Counted from the stretch's first letter, positions 1 to 9,818 are shown. The stretch: 64,000 bases of DNA from Kineosporia babensis (GCF_021129305.1 NZ_JAJOMB010000004.1:310001-374000), one strand, 5' to 3'. Notes: generated by a model not told the origin, from the sequence alone. Translations and numbers: made by a program.

Positions 1-792
1 GTAGATGACGATCTGCTTGCCGACGACCTTGGGGTCGGCGACCACCGGCAGCATCGGCACACCCGCGTTGGCGTAGTCGTCCTTGTACTTCATCGACAGC
101 GGCCAGTAGTGCGGCGGGGTCCACAGGAAGACGATGCCGAACAGGATGAACGGCGCCCAGCCGAGGCTGTTGGTGACCGCCGACCAGCCGATCAGGGTGG
201 GCAGGCAGCCGGCCACCCCGCCCCAGACGATGTTCTGCGGGGTGCGGCGCTTGAGGATCATCGTGTAGCCGACCACGTAGAGCAGGATCGCGGCCAGGGC
301 CAGGACCGCCGAGAGCACGTTGACCAGCACCGCCAGCACCGCGACGGCGATCGCGCCGAGCGCCAGGCCGAAGGTGAGTGCGCCGCGCGGGCTGACCTCG
401 CCGGTGACCAGCGGGCGCTTCACCGTCCGCTTCATCTCCGCGTCGATGTCGCGGTCGATGTACATGTTCAGCGCGTTGGCGCTGCCCGCGGCCAGCGAGC
501 CGCCGAACAGCGTGGCCAGCACCAGCCCGAGCGAGGGCACCCCGCGCTCGGCCAGCATCATCGCCGGCACCGTGGTGACCAGCAGCAGCTCGATGATCCG
601 GGGCTTGGTGAGCGCGATGTACGCCAGCACCGAGCGACGCAGGTTGTGCGAGCGCTTGGCCTGGACCAGGAAGAGCTCGCTCTCCCCCTCCAGCTCCGGG
701 AAGGCGGCCCGCAGCGCCGGCACGGTCGGGACATGCCTGGGCGGCGCCGTCAGCCCCGAAGGCGGCGCTTGGCGAGGTTCGACAGCAGTCAC
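1..792 (-). CDS. ctaB: Protoheme IX farnesyltransferase (heme O synthase), C-terminus cut by window edge
   Basis: Integral membrane prenyltransferase that adds a farnesyl group to heme B, giving heme O for cytochrome oxidase. The leftward reading frame runs off position 1 and shows 264 codons. It carries the prenyltransferase motif [15 protein letters not shown] (N-x2-D-x3-D type), then [12 protein letters not shown] and [10 protein letters not shown], all typical of CtaB, separated by hydrophobic helices. I chose the GTG at 792 because GAGGGA lies a few bases upstream. It is divergent from the transketolase operon, the arrangement common in actinobacteria. The last helices lie outside the window. 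The family call is firm; only the 3' end is missing. Confidence 0.93.
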   Translation of the reverse strand, partial: MTAVEPRQAPPSGLTAPPRHVPTVPALRAAFPELEGESELFLVQAKRSHNLRRSVLAYIALTKPRIIELLLVTTVPAMMLAERGVPSLGLVLATLFGGSLAAGSANALNMYIDRDIDAEMKRTVKRPLVTGEVSPRGALTFGLALGAIAVAVLAVLVNVLSAVLALAAILLYVVGYTMILKRRTPQNIVWGGVAGCLPTLIGWSAVTNSLGWAPFILFGIVFLWTPPHYWPLSMKYKDDYANAGVPMLPVVADPKVVGKQIVIY

Positions 793-1178
793 AATTCCCT
801 CGATGTTCAAGTTCGGTCGGGCGTCACTCTACGCGGGGCCCCGGACCCGGAATGAGGCGGCACCCCGTAACGCTCTCCAAAGGTCGGCAGAACTGCACGG
901 TAACCCCAGCCCTGGGGGCGCACCGATCCGGGGCGGATCCAGGGATCATGCGTTGTCCCAGTTCAGCCCGGGCGGATGCGTTCCGAAGTCGGATGCGACG
1001 CCACTTCGTACCGCCTCGGGTAGGGCCGGAAGTCCACTCACCTACGGTTAGGTCTGTCCGGACATCAGGGTCGCTGCCCGGCCTGCAAGAGTGCACGCGC
1101 GCCTGGAACAGCTGTACCCCCTGGGCCGGACTAGGCTCGATCTTGAGAAAACCATGTAAGGGAAGGACCCAGATCGTC
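793..1178. promoter_or_regulatory. Divergent intergenic region ctaB / tkt
   Basis: These 386 bases separate ctaB (leftward) from tkt (rightward) and must hold both promoters. I see a 10-base palindrome TGTCCGGACA at 1055-1064 and a possible -10 hexamer TAGGCT at 1132-1137, but no convincing -35 at the right distance. Open frames that cross the region are probably chance products of high GC. No gene is supported here. Confidence 0.4.
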
Positions 1179-3281
1179 GTGACAGACACCGCGGCAACTA
1201 GCGCCACCTTCGAGTGGACCGACCTGGACAAGCGCGCGGTGGACACCGTGCGCCTGCTCGCCGCGGACGCGGTGCAGAAGGTCGGTAACGGTCACCCCGG
1301 CACGGCCATGAGCCTCGCGCCGGCGGCCTACATGCTCTACCACAAGGTCATGAAGCACGACCCGAGCGACCCGAACTGGGCCGGCCGGGACCGCTTCGTT
1401 CTGTCGGCCGGGCACTCCAGCATCACCCAGTACGTCCAGCTCTACATGGCCGGTTACGGCCTGGAGATGGACGACCTGAAGGCCCTGCGCACCTGGGGCT
1501 CGCTGACCCCCGGGCACCCCGAGTACGGCCACACGGCCGGCGTCGAGATCACCACCGGCCCGCTGGGTCAGGGTCTGGCCTCCGCGGTGGGCATGGCGAT
1601 GGCCGCCCGCCGCGAGCGTGGCCTGTTCGACCCGCAGGCGGCCGCGGGCGCCAGCCCGTTCGACCACCACGTGTACGTCATCGCCTCGGACGGCGACCTG
1701 CAGGAGGGCGTCACCGCCGAGGCCTCCTCGATCGCCGGTCACCAGGAGCTGGGCAACCTGGTCGTGGTCTACGACCAGAACCACATCTCCATCGAGGACG
1801 ACACCGACATCGCCTTCACCGAGGACGTGGCCAAGCGCTACGAGGCCTACAACTGGCACGTCCAGAAGGTCGACTGGACCGTCACCGGCGAGTACGTCGA
1901 AGACGTGAAGGCCCTGTGGGACGCGTTCGAGGCGGCCAAGGCCGAGACCTCGAAGCCGTCGATCATCCTGCTGCGCACCATCATCGCCTGGCCGGCCCCG
2001 ACCAAGCAGGGCACCGGCGCCTCGCACGGTTCCGCGCTCGGCGCGGACGAGATCAAGGCCACCAAGGAACTTCTCGGCTTCCCGGCCGACGAGGACTTCT
2101 ACATCGCGCCCGAGGTGTTCAAGCACGTTCGCGGCGCCGTCGAGCGGGGCGCGGCGACGAAGGCCGCCTGGCTCGAGGGCTTCGAGAAGTGGGCCGCGGC
2201 CAACCCGGAGCAGGCGCAGCTGCACGAGCGTCTGGCCGCGGGCCGGCTGCCCGACGGCTGGGAGAAGGCCCTTCCGGTCTTCCCGGCCGGCAAGGACGTC
2301 TCCACCCGTAAGGCCTCCGGCGCCGTCCTGGACGCCCTGGCCCCGGTGCTGCCCGAGCTGTGGGGCGGTTCGGCCGACCTGGCCGAGTCGAACAACACCA
2401 CGATGAAGGGCGAGCCGTCGTTCGTCCCGGCGCACCGTTCCACCGACACCTGGACCGGTAACCCGTACGGCCGCACGCTGCACTTCGGCATCCGCGAGCA
2501 CGCGATGGGCTCGATCCTGGCCGGGATCCGGCTGCACGGCAACACCCGCCCCTACGGCGGTACGTTCCTGCAGTTCAGCGACTACATGCGCGGCGCCGTC
2601 CGGCTCACCTCGCTGATGAACATCCCGGTCACCTACGTCTGGACCCACGACTCGATCGGTCTGGGCGAGGACGGCCCGACGCACCAGCCGGTCGAGCACC
2701 TGGCCGCGCTGCGGGCGATCCCGAACCTCTCGATCGTGCGTCCGGCCGACGCCAACGAGACGGCCTGGGCGTGGCGCGCCAACCTGGAGCGCAACTCCGG
2801 TCCGGTCGGCCTGATCCTGTCCCGCCAGAACCTGCCCACCTTCGACCGTGAGGCCCCCGGCTTCAACGGCGCCGAGGGCGTGGCCCGGGGCGGTTACGTC
2901 CTGGCCGAGGCCGACGGTGGCGACCCGAAGGTCATTCTGGTCGGCACCGGCTCGGAGGTTCAGCTGGCCGTTGAGGCGCGCGAGCGTCTGCAGGCCGAGG
3001 GAATCCCCACCCGGGTCGTGTCGTTGCCCTGCTTCGAGTGGTTCAACGAGCAGGACGCCAACTACAAGGCCAGCGTCTTCCCGCACACGGTCAAGGCGCG
3101 GGTCTCGGTCGAGGCCGGCCTGTCCCTGGGCTGGCGCGAGATCGTCGGCGACGCCGGCCGCAGCGTCTCGGTCGAGGGCTACGGCGCCTCCGCCGACTAC
3201 AAGCGCATCTTCAAGGAGTACGGCGTGACCGCGGACGCGGTCTACGAAGCCGCCAAGGAGAGCCTGCGCGGCGTCGAGTAA
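1179..3281 (+). CDS. tkt: Transketolase
   Basis: Thiamine-diphosphate enzyme that moves two-carbon units between sugar phosphates in the non-oxidative pentose phosphate pathway. The 700-residue length is normal. The N-terminal part shows GHPGTAMSLAPAAYMLY and the ThDP/metal motif SDGDLQEG; the centre shows the HGSALG and GSADL regions, and later FGIREHAMG and GEDGPTHQPVEHLA, the pyrimidine-domain signatures. The frame is open far upstream, but GTG at 1179 is preceded by GGAAGGA and matches the usual N-terminus of actinobacterial transketolases. It is the first gene of the sugar phosphate operon and is followed by tal after a 132-base gap containing two hairpins. Confidence 0.97.
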   Translation: MTDTAATSATFEWTDLDKRAVDTVRLLAADAVQKVGNGHPGTAMSLAPAAYMLYHKVMKHDPSDPNWAGRDRFVLSAGHSSITQYVQLYMAGYGLEMDDLKALRTWGSLTPGHPEYGHTAGVEITTGPLGQGLASAVGMAMAARRERGLFDPQAAAGASPFDHHVYVIASDGDLQEGVTAEASSIAGHQELGNLVVVYDQNHISIEDDTDIAFTEDVAKRYEAYNWHVQKVDWTVTGEYVEDVKALWDAFEAAKAETSKPSIILLRTIIAWPAPTKQGTGASHGSALGADEIKATKELLGFPADEDFYIAPEVFKHVRGAVERGAATKAAWLEGFEKWAAANPEQAQLHERLAAGRLPDGWEKALPVFPAGKDVSTRKASGAVLDALAPVLPELWGGSADLAESNNTTMKGEPSFVPAHRSTDTWTGNPYGRTLHFGIREHAMGSILAGIRLHGNTRPYGGTFLQFSDYMRGAVRLTSLMNIPVTYVWTHDSIGLGEDGPTHQPVEHLAALRAIPNLSIVRPADANETAWAWRANLERNSGPVGLILSRQNLPTFDREAPGFNGAEGVARGGYVLAEADGGDPKVILVGTGSEVQLAVEARERLQAEGIPTRVVSLPCFEWFNEQDANYKASVFPHTVKARVSVEAGLSLGWREIVGDAGRSVSVEGYGASADYKRIFKEYGVTADAVYEAAKESLRGVE

Positions 3282-3319
3282 CACCCAGCACCAACGCTTT
3301 TCCAGTACCACCCGGTCCG

Positions 3320-3347
3320 CCGCCTGTGCCGAGGTTGTCACAGGCGG
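3320..3347 (+). terminator. Hairpin after tkt (terminator or attenuator)
   Basis: CCGCCTGTG at 3320-3328 pairs perfectly with CACAGGCGG at 3339-3347 around a 10-base loop. There is no U tract. Since tal follows in the same direction, it may only attenuate or stabilise the transcript. Confidence 0.5.
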
Positions 3348-3367
3348 TCGGCCGGTCACGATGATGA

Positions 3368-3388
3368 GCCGTGCGGACGCCGCACGGC
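3368..3388 (+). promoter_or_regulatory. Palindrome just upstream of the tal ribosome binding site
   Basis: GCCGTGCGG and CCGCACGGC form 9-base perfect arms around ACG, ending about ten bases before the AGGAGG (3399-3404) of tal. It could be a regulator site or an RNA hairpin affecting tal translation. The role is inferred from position only. Confidence 0.35.
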
Positions 3389-3413
3389 GACCGTATGCAG
3401 GAGGCACATCTCA

Positions 3414-4529
3414 ATGAGCAACGCTGTCAAGGACCTTGCCGCCCACGGCGTCTCGGTCTGGCTGGACGACCTCTCCCGGGAACTGCTGGAGAGCGGCGAC
3501 CTGCAGAAGCTGATCGACGAGCGCAACATCCTCGGGGTCACCACCAACCCGACCATCTTCGCCAACGCCCTGGCCAAGGGTGACCGCTACCAGTCCCAGG
3601 TGGACGCGCTGGTCGCCAAGGGCGCCGACGTGGACTCCGCGGTCTTCGAGATCACCACCGACGACGTGCGCGCCGCGTCCGACGTGTTCAAGCCGGTCTT
3701 CGACGCCACGAACGGCCAGGACGGCCGGGTCTCGATCGAGGTCGACCCGCGTCTGGCCCGTGACACCGACGGCACGATCGCCTCGGCCAAGAAGCTGTGG
3801 GCCACGGTCGACCGCAAGAACGCGATGATCAAGATCCCGGCCAGCGTCGAGGGTCTGCCGGCGATCACCGCCGTGATCGCCGAGGGGATCAGCGTCAACG
3901 TCACGCTGATCTTCTCGCTCGAGCGTTACCGCGCGGTCATGGACGCCTACCAGGCCGGCCTGGAGCAGGCCAAGGCCAAGGGCATCGACCTGTCCACGAT
4001 CCGTTCCGTCGCCTCGTTCTTCGTGTCCCGGGTGGACACCGAGATCGACAAGCGCCTCACCGCGATCGGCACCGACGAGGCCCTGGCGCTGAAGAGCAAG
4101 GCCGGCGTGGCCAACGCCCAGCTCGCCTACCAGGCCTACGAAGAGGTCATCGCGGCCGCCCGCTGGCAGGAGCTGGCCGCGGCCGGCGCCCACGTGCAGC
4201 GTCCGCTGTGGGCCTCCACCGGTGTGAAGGACCCGTCCCTGCCGGACACCCTGTACGTCACCGAGCTGGTCGCCAAGGACACGGTGAACACCATGCCGGG
4301 CGCCACCCTCGAGGCCACCTTCGACCACGGCGTGATCAAGGGTGACTCGATCACCGGCAACTACGCCGCGGCCACCGAGACCATGAACGCCCTGGCCGGC
4401 GTGGGCATCGACTACAACGACGTGGTGAACCTGCTCGAGGTCGAGGGCCTGGACAAGTTCGAGAAGAGCTGGTCGGACCTGCTCGGCACGGTCACCGACG
4501 AGCTCGAGCGCGCCAAGGCCCGCGCATGA
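3414..4529 (+). CDS. tal: Transaldolase
   Basis: Transfers dihydroxyacetone units in the non-oxidative pentose phosphate pathway through a Schiff-base lysine. The 371 residues fit the longer actinobacterial/cyanobacterial Tal class. [16 protein letters not shown] near the N-terminus and [10 protein letters not shown], containing the Schiff-base lysine, are diagnostic; [16 protein letters not shown] and [10 protein letters not shown] follow. The ATG at 3414 has AGGAGG nine bases upstream. Its stop overlaps the pgi start by four bases, implying translational coupling. Cytosolic, second gene of the operon. Confidence 0.97.
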   Translation: MSNAVKDLAAHGVSVWLDDLSRELLESGDLQKLIDERNILGVTTNPTIFANALAKGDRYQSQVDALVAKGADVDSAVFEITTDDVRAASDVFKPVFDATNGQDGRVSIEVDPRLARDTDGTIASAKKLWATVDRKNAMIKIPASVEGLPAITAVIAEGISVNVTLIFSLERYRAVMDAYQAGLEQAKAKGIDLSTIRSVASFFVSRVDTEIDKRLTAIGTDEALALKSKAGVANAQLAYQAYEEVIAAARWQELAAAGAHVQRPLWASTGVKDPSLPDTLYVTELVAKDTVNTMPGATLEATFDHGVIKGDSITGNYAAATETMNALAGVGIDYNDVVNLLEVEGLDKFEKSWSDLLGTVTDELERAKARA

Positions 4530-6196
4530 GTGACGCCGAGGTGTGGCCCGCCGACGACGTGGCGGCCGACGTGGTCGTCACGCCGGCCGGCGTGGACGCC
4601 CTGAAGGCGATCGAGAAGCACCTGCCCGCCCTGGTCGCGGACAAGGTGGCCTCCCGGATCGCGCAGAAGGACCCCACGCTGTGGGGCGAGGCCGCGGTCT
4701 CCGAGGCCTCGATCCGGCTGGGCTGGGTGGCCCTCGCCGACACCTCCCGGCCGCTGGTCGAGCCGATCGAGACGCTGCGGGCCGAGCTGCTGGCCGAGGG
4801 TGTCGACCGGGTCGTGCTGTGCGGCATGGGCGGCTCGTCGCTGGCCCCCGAGGTGATCACCAAGAGCGCCGGCGTGGAGCTGGTGGTGCTCGACACCACC
4901 GACCCCGGCCAGGTCCGCTCGGCCCTGGTCGAGCTGGAGCGCACGGTCATCGTGGTCTCCAGCAAGTCCGGCGGCACGGTCGAGACCGACAGCCAGCGCC
5001 GGGTTTTCGAGGCGGCCTTCACCGCCGCCGGGATCGACGCCAAGACCCGCATCGTGATCGTCACCGACCCGGGCTCGCCGCTGGAGAAGGCCTCGCAGGA
5101 GGCCGGCTACCGGGCGATCTTCCAGGCCGACCCGACGGTCGGCGGGCGCTACTCGGCGCTCACCGCGTTCGGGCTGGTGCCCTCCGGTCTGGCCGGGGCC
5201 GACATCGGTGCCCTGCTGGACGAGGCGGCCGGGGTCAGCGACCAGCTGGCCGAGGACGTCGAGGCCAACCCGGGCCTGGTGCTCGGTGCGGTGATCGGCG
5301 GCTCGCCGGCTTCGGGCGGCGGTTTCCGCGACAAGGTGGTCTTCGCCGACTACGGCTCGGGGATCAGCGGTTTCGGCGACTGGGCCGAGCAGCTGATCGC
5401 CGAGTCCACCGGCAAGGAAGGCACCGGCCTGCTGCCGGTCGTCGCCTCCCCCGCCGCGCCGGACGTCACCTCCCCCGGTGACGACACCGTCGTGGTGCGG
5501 CTCTCGCCGATCGGCTCGGACGCCACCACCGCCCCGGCGGACGCCCCCGCGGCGTCTGCGGTCACGGTGAACGGTCCGCTCGGGGCACAGTTCCTGCTCT
5601 GGGAGTACGCCACCTCGGTGGCCGGCCGCCTGGTCGGGATCAACCCGTTCGACCAGCCGGACGTGGAGAGCGCCAAGCAGGCCGCCCGCGGCATGCTCGA
5701 CGCCCGCCCGGAACCGGCCGCACCCGACGCGGTGGACGCCGGCATCGAGATCCGGGCCACGCCCGGCCTGCTCAAGGGCGCCACCACGGTCGAGGCGGCC
5801 GTGGACGCGCTGCTGGCCGAGCTGCCCAGCCGCGGCTACCTCGCGGTGATGGCCTACCTCGACCGGCTCGCCGAGAGCGAGCTGGAGAAGGTGCGCGACC
5901 CGCTGGCCAAGCGCACGAACCGGCCCGTCACCTTCGGGTGGGGGCCGCGGTTCCTGCACTCCACCGGGCAGTTCCACAAGGGTGGTGCCCCGGTCGGGGT
6001 CTACCTCCAGATCACCGCGGGCAACGCGAAGGACCTGGAGATCCCGGACCGGCCGTTCACCTTCGGGGAGCTGATCTCGGCGCAGGCCGCCGGGGACGCG
6101 ACCGTGCTGGCCGAGCACGACCGGCCGGTGCTGCGCCTGCACCTGGCCGACCGGGAAGCCGGTCTGGCCAAGCTGATCCAGGTGCTCAGCCGCTAG
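4526..6196 (+). CDS. pgi: Glucose-6-phosphate isomerase
   Basis: Interconverts glucose 6-phosphate and fructose 6-phosphate, linking glycolysis with the pentose phosphate genes around it. The 556-residue protein has the two SIS-type sugar isomerase lobes: [12 protein letters not shown] and [13 protein letters not shown] bind the phosphosugar, and [15 protein letters not shown] near the C-terminus is the conserved late signature. This is the divergent actinobacterial Pgi usually found between tal and zwf. ATG overlaps the tal stop (ATGA). A structured 380-base gap separates it from zwf. Confidence 0.92.
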   Translation: MSDAEVWPADDVAADVVVTPAGVDALKAIEKHLPALVADKVASRIAQKDPTLWGEAAVSEASIRLGWVALADTSRPLVEPIETLRAELLAEGVDRVVLCGMGGSSLAPEVITKSAGVELVVLDTTDPGQVRSALVELERTVIVVSSKSGGTVETDSQRRVFEAAFTAAGIDAKTRIVIVTDPGSPLEKASQEAGYRAIFQADPTVGGRYSALTAFGLVPSGLAGADIGALLDEAAGVSDQLAEDVEANPGLVLGAVIGGSPASGGGFRDKVVFADYGSGISGFGDWAEQLIAESTGKEGTGLLPVVASPAAPDVTSPGDDTVVVRLSPIGSDATTAPADAPAASAVTVNGPLGAQFLLWEYATSVAGRLVGINPFDQPDVESAKQAARGMLDARPEPAAPDAVDAGIEIRATPGLLKGATTVEAAVDALLAELPSRGYLAVMAYLDRLAESELEKVRDPLAKRTNRPVTFGWGPRFLHSTGQFHKGGAPVGVYLQITAGNAKDLEIPDRPFTFGELISAQAAGDATVLAEHDRPVLRLHLADREAGLAKLIQVLSR

Positions 6197-6203
6197 GGCC
6201 CGG

Positions 6204-6235
6204 GTGCCGGCCACCGGTTCACCGGTGGCCGGCAC
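6204..6235 (+). terminator. Hairpin directly after pgi
   Basis: Perfect 15-base arms, GTGCCGGCCACCGGT at 6204-6218 and ACCGGTGGCCGGCAC at 6221-6235, start eight bases after the pgi stop. There is no U tract, as is usual in high-GC actinobacteria. Confidence 0.6.
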
Positions 6236-6380
6236 ACCACTTCCGAGCCCGGTCCGACGGGTTTCGCCGACGGCGGAATTCGCCGGCCCGGGCGCAGGTT
6301 CTGCGGGTGGCCGGCCGGTTCCGGAGAGGACTTCCCGCCGGAGCGCCCGGGCAGGCGCAGAACCACCACTGATCGCCCGC

Positions 6381-6426
6381 CGAAGGGTGGGCCGGCCGGT
6401 CCCAGGACCAGCTGGCCCACCCTTCG
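6381..6426 (+). terminator. Second hairpin in the pgi / zwf gap
   Basis: CGAAGGGTGGGCC (6381-6393) pairs with GGCCCACCCTTCG (6414-6426) across a 20-base loop. It is a second terminator or a leader structure for zwf. Confidence 0.5.
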
Positions 6427-6576
6427 CGTGCAGGTGACGGGAATGCCACCGGGCATCCTGAACTTGCTTGATCCTGTGTGCGAATGTCGGCGCCCGCCAC
6501 CTGCGCTGCGGGTCGGCACCCAAGGCGCCCGCAATCGTCCCCAATTCTGTTCTTGGAAGCTCCGAAAGGAAGATCG

Positions 6577-8121
6577 GTGAGCCCGACCCGGGTGAGTGCC
6601 AGCGAGAACCCGCTGCGCGACGACCGTGACCGCAGGCTCCCCAGGATCGCCGGGCCCTCCAGCCTGGTGATGTTCGGGGTCACCGGCGACCTGGCCCGCA
6701 AGAAGCTGATGCCGGCCATCTACGACCTGGCCAACCGCGGCCTGCTGCCGCCGGGCTTCTCCCTGGTCGGCTACGGCCGCCGGGAGTGGTCCGACGCGGA
6801 CTTCGCCGAGCAGGTGAAGGCCTCGGTGAGCCGCTACGCGCGTACCCCGTTCCGCACCGAGGTGTGGGACCAGCTGGCCGCCGGCCTGCGCTTCGTGACC
6901 GGCAACTTCGACGACGACGCCGCGTTCGACCGGCTCGCCGAGGTGCTCCGCGAGCTCGACGAGAGCCGGGGCACGGCCGGTAACCACGCGTTCTACCTGT
7001 CGATCCCGCCGAGCGCGTTCCCGGTGGTGACCAAGCAGCTGGCCCGCTCCGGGCTGTCCAGGCAGGACGGCGACAGCTGGCGCCGGGTGGTGATCGAGAA
7101 GCCGTTCGGTCACAACCTGGAGACCGCGCGCGAGCTGAACGAGGTCGTGGAGTCGGTGTTCCCGCCCGACTCGGTCTTCCGGATCGACCACTACCTGGGC
7201 AAGGAGACGGTCCAGAACCTGCTGGCGCTGCGCTTCGCCAACCAGCTGTGGGAGCCGATCTGGAACGCCCACTACGTGGACCACGTGCAGATCACAATGG
7301 CCGAGGACATCGGGATCGGCGGCCGGGCCGGGTACTACGACGGCATCGGCGCGGCCCGCGACGTGATCCAGAACCACCTGCTCCAGCTGCTCGCGCTGAC
7401 CGCGATGGAGGAGCCGATCTCGTTCGACGCCAAGGATCTGCGGGCGGAGAAGGAGAAGGTGCTCTCCGCGGTGCGGCCCCCGGCCGACCTGGACCAGGCG
7501 GCTGCGCGGGGCCAGTACTCCCGCGGCTACCAGGGCAACGAGGCGGTGGCCGGGTTCCTCGAGGAGGACGGCATCGCGCCGGACTCGATCACCGAGACCT
7601 TCGCCGCGCTGCGCCTGGACATCGACACCCGGCGCTGGGCCGGAGTGCCGTTCTACCTGCGGGCCGGCAAGCGCCTGGGCCGCCGGGTCACCGAGATCGC
7701 GGTGGTGTTCAAGCGGGCGCCGTTCCTGCCGTTCGACAACACCGCCACCGGTGAGCTGGGGCAGAACGCCATCGTCATCCGGGTGCAGCCGGACGAGGGC
7801 GTGACCATCCGGTTCGGCTCCAAGGTGCCGGGCACGGCGATGGAGGTGCGCGACGTGAACATGGACTTCAGCTACGGCGAGTCGTTCACCGAGTCCTCCC
7901 CCGAGGCGTACGAGCGGCTGATCCTGGACGTGCTGCTCGGCGACCCGCCGCTGTTCCCGCGGCACGAGGAGGTCGAGCTCTCCTGGAAGATCCTCGACCC
8001 GTTCACCAAGCACTGGGAAAGCAGCGGCAAGCAGCCGGAGGCCTACTACCCCGGCCAGTGGGGGCCCACCTCGGCCCACGACATGCTCGCGCGCGACGGA
8101 CGTAGCTGGAGGGTTCCGTGA
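6577..8121 (+). CDS. zwf: Glucose-6-phosphate 1-dehydrogenase
   Basis: Oxidises glucose 6-phosphate to 6-phosphogluconolactone with NAD(P)+, the entry to the oxidative pentose phosphate pathway. 514 residues from GTG 6577, which has GAAAGGAAG upstream. The dinucleotide-binding region FGVTGDLARKKLMPA lies about 30-45 residues in. VIEKPFGHNL and the active-site motif RIDHYLGKE follow, and FYLRAGKRL is in the C-terminal domain. The frame is open further upstream, but that extension lacks the family pattern. The stop overlaps the opcA GTG by four bases. Confidence 0.97.
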   Translation: MSPTRVSASENPLRDDRDRRLPRIAGPSSLVMFGVTGDLARKKLMPAIYDLANRGLLPPGFSLVGYGRREWSDADFAEQVKASVSRYARTPFRTEVWDQLAAGLRFVTGNFDDDAAFDRLAEVLRELDESRGTAGNHAFYLSIPPSAFPVVTKQLARSGLSRQDGDSWRRVVIEKPFGHNLETARELNEVVESVFPPDSVFRIDHYLGKETVQNLLALRFANQLWEPIWNAHYVDHVQITMAEDIGIGGRAGYYDGIGAARDVIQNHLLQLLALTAMEEPISFDAKDLRAEKEKVLSAVRPPADLDQAAARGQYSRGYQGNEAVAGFLEEDGIAPDSITETFAALRLDIDTRRWAGVPFYLRAGKRLGRRVTEIAVVFKRAPFLPFDNTATGELGQNAIVIRVQPDEGVTIRFGSKVPGTAMEVRDVNMDFSYGESFTESSPEAYERLILDVLLGDPPLFPRHEEVELSWKILDPFTKHWESSGKQPEAYYPGQWGPTSAHDMLARDGRSWRVP

Positions 8122-9044
8122 TCGTCGATCTGCCCAACACCACCACCAACGAGGTCAGCAAGCGTCTGGTGGTGGCCCGCGGTGAGAGCGGCGCGGTCGC
8201 CCTGGGCCGGGTGCTCACGCTGATCCTGGTCACCGACGAGGACGGCGCCAACGACGCGATCGGCACCGCCAACGACGCCAGCCGGGAACACCCTTCCCGG
8301 GTGCTGGTGATCGTCCGCGGCTCGACCGACGGCGACTCGCGGCTGGACGCCCAGATCCGGGTGGGCGGTGACGCCGGGGCCAGCGAGGTGATCGTGCTGC
8401 GCCTGTTCGGTGAGCTCGCCAACCACGGCTCGGCCCTGGTCACGCCGCTGCTGCTGCCGGACGCGCCGGTGGTGGTCTGGTGGGCCGGTGAGCCCCCGGC
8501 CGACCCGGCCAGCGAGCGGATCGGCACCATGGCCACCCGCCGGATCGTGGACACCGCCAAGGCCACCGACCCGGCCGAGGCGCTGCGCCAGCTGTCCCGG
8601 GTGGCGGCGCCCGGCACCACCGACCTGTCCTGGAGCCGGCTGACCCGCTGGCGGGCGCTGCTGGCGGCGGCCCTGGACCAGCCTCCGTACGAGGAGGTCA
8701 CCTCGGCCGTGGTGCGCGGTGCCTCGGACAAGCCGAGCGTCGAACTGATGGCCGCCTGGCTGGCTCTCGCGCTGAACTGCCCGGTGACGGTGGAGCACAC
8801 CGAACCCGGTACCGGCATGGTCGGCGTCTCGCTGACCCGGGCCTCGGGCGAGATCTCGATCGTCCGTGAGGACGGCACGGTGGCCACCATGACCCAGCCC
8901 GGTCAGCCGGTGCGCCGGGTGGCCCTGCACCGTCGTTCGGACGTGGAGTGCCTGACCGAGGAGCTGCGCCGGCTGGACCCGGACGAGCTGTTCACCGATG
9001 TGCTCACCAAGGGCATGCCGCTGGTGCAGGGGGTTTCGGCGTGA
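8118..9044 (+). CDS. opcA: Glucose-6-phosphate dehydrogenase assembly protein OpcA
   Basis: OpcA proteins promote assembly or redox control of glucose-6-phosphate dehydrogenase. This 308-residue cytosolic protein has the family's usual features, including LLLPDAPVVVWWAGEPP, SWSRLTRWRALLAAALDQPP and a C-terminal region with ALHRRSDVECLTEELRRLDPDE. The GTG start overlaps the zwf stop as GTGA, with GGAGGG at 8108-8113, and its own stop overlaps the pgl start the same way. The zwf-opcA-pgl order is the standard actinobacterial one. Confidence 0.93.
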   Translation: MIVDLPNTTTNEVSKRLVVARGESGAVALGRVLTLILVTDEDGANDAIGTANDASREHPSRVLVIVRGSTDGDSRLDAQIRVGGDAGASEVIVLRLFGELANHGSALVTPLLLPDAPVVVWWAGEPPADPASERIGTMATRRIVDTAKATDPAEALRQLSRVAAPGTTDLSWSRLTRWRALLAAALDQPPYEEVTSAVVRGASDKPSVELMAAWLALALNCPVTVEHTEPGTGMVGVSLTRASGEISIVREDGTVATMTQPGQPVRRVALHRRSDVECLTEELRRLDPDELFTDVLTKGMPLVQGVSA

Positions 9045-9763
9045 GCGCGCCCGAGAAGATCATCCTGGCCGACGGCGCTGCGCTGGCCAATGCCGCCGCC
9101 GCCCGGCTGATCACCGAGCTGGTAGACGCCCAGGCGGCGCGGGGCCAGGCGCACATCGTGCTCACCGGTGGGTCGAACGGCGGCGCTCTGCTCAAGGCCG
9201 TCGCCGCCTCGCCCGCCCGTGACGTGGTGGACTGGACGAGGGTGGACCTGTGGTGGGGCGATGAGCGCTTCCTGCCCGCCGGTGACGCCGAGCGCAACGA
9301 GACGCAGGCCCGCGAGTACCTGCTCGATGCACTGCCTTTGGAGCCGAAGCGGGTGCACGTGATGGCCCCCTCGGACGGCACTTACGGTGACGACGTGGAT
9401 GCCGCTGCGGCTGCTTACGCTGCGGAACTTGAGGCCGCCGGCAACCCAGCCTTCGACGTGCTGATGCTCGGCGTTGGTCCGGACGGTCACGTAGCCTCGC
9501 TGTTCCCGGGACACCCGGGGTATGCGGTGACCTCGGGAACGGTCATCGCCGTGCGCGAGTCGCCGAAGCCGCCGCCGGTGCGAATCTCCCTCACCCTCGG
9601 GGCGATTGGGAACGCTCGCCAGGTGTGGCTGCTCGCCGGAGGCGAGGGGAAGGCGGAGGCCGTGGCCGGCGCCCTCGGCGACGTCGACCTTCCGGCCGGG
9701 GCGGTGCGCGGTACCGAGCGCACGCTTTGGCTGCTGGACCGGGCTGCGGCTTCCAAGCTGTAA
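9041..9763 (+). CDS. pgl: 6-phosphogluconolactonase
   Basis: Hydrolyses 6-phosphogluconolactone to 6-phosphogluconate. 240 residues, of the DevB/Pgl type, with ALTGG-like HIVLTGGSNG near the N-terminus, LWWGDERFLPAGDAERN, and MLGVGPDGHVASLFPGH. GTG 9041 overlaps the opcA stop. From roughly position 9320 to the end the codons become noticeably less G/C-ending (for example repeated GCT, CTT, GTT) than in the first half and the rest of the operon. The change occurs next to the TIR/NACHT module and may mark a recombined tract. Last gene of the operon, followed by a strong hairpin. Confidence 0.95.
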   Translation: MSAPEKIILADGAALANAAAARLITELVDAQAARGQAHIVLTGGSNGGALLKAVAASPARDVVDWTRVDLWWGDERFLPAGDAERNETQAREYLLDALPLEPKRVHVMAPSDGTYGDDVDAAAAAYAAELEAAGNPAFDVLMLGVGPDGHVASLFPGHPGYAVTSGTVIAVRESPKPPPVRISLTLGAIGNARQVWLLAGGEGKAEAVAGALGDVDLPAGAVRGTERTLWLLDRAAASKL

Positions 9764-9775
9764 AAGCCGTTTAAG

Positions 9776-9818
9776 CAGAGGACGGGGTGGGCACCTTGGG
9801 TGCCCACCCCGTCCTCTG
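9776..9818 (+). terminator. Terminator after pgl; left copy of a duplicated hairpin flanking the TIR/NACHT module
   Basis: AGAGGACGGGGTGGGCAC (9777-9794) pairs perfectly with GTGCCCACCCCGTCCTCT (9800-9817) around a short loop. Almost the same 43-base sequence recurs at 14047-14089, beyond the NACHT gene, with about five mismatches. So the two-gene module sits between two terminator copies. Confidence 0.85.

Larger units (their letters stand above)
6197..6576. promoter_or_regulatory. Structured intergenic region pgi / zwf
   Basis: This 380-base gap interrupts an otherwise tight operon. It holds two strong hairpins (listed separately), a further inverted pair GGTTCTGCG (6297-6305) / CGCAGAACC (6356-6364), and repeated GGCCGGCCGG-like blocks. 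The ribosome binding site of zwf (GAAAGGAAG) lies at 6564-6572. It probably ends most pgi transcripts and gives zwf-opcA-pgl its own promoter. No gene seen. Confidence 0.45.

Noticed and set aside
852-1178. Extending transketolase upstream to 852
   Set aside because: The extra 109 residues have no similarity to transketolases, while GTG 1179 has a ribosome binding site and gives the usual N-terminus.
4412-8079. Two long minus-strand frames opposite pgi and zwf
   Set aside because: Antisense to well-supported enzymes, with no recognisable domain and composition biased to Arg, Gly and Gln.
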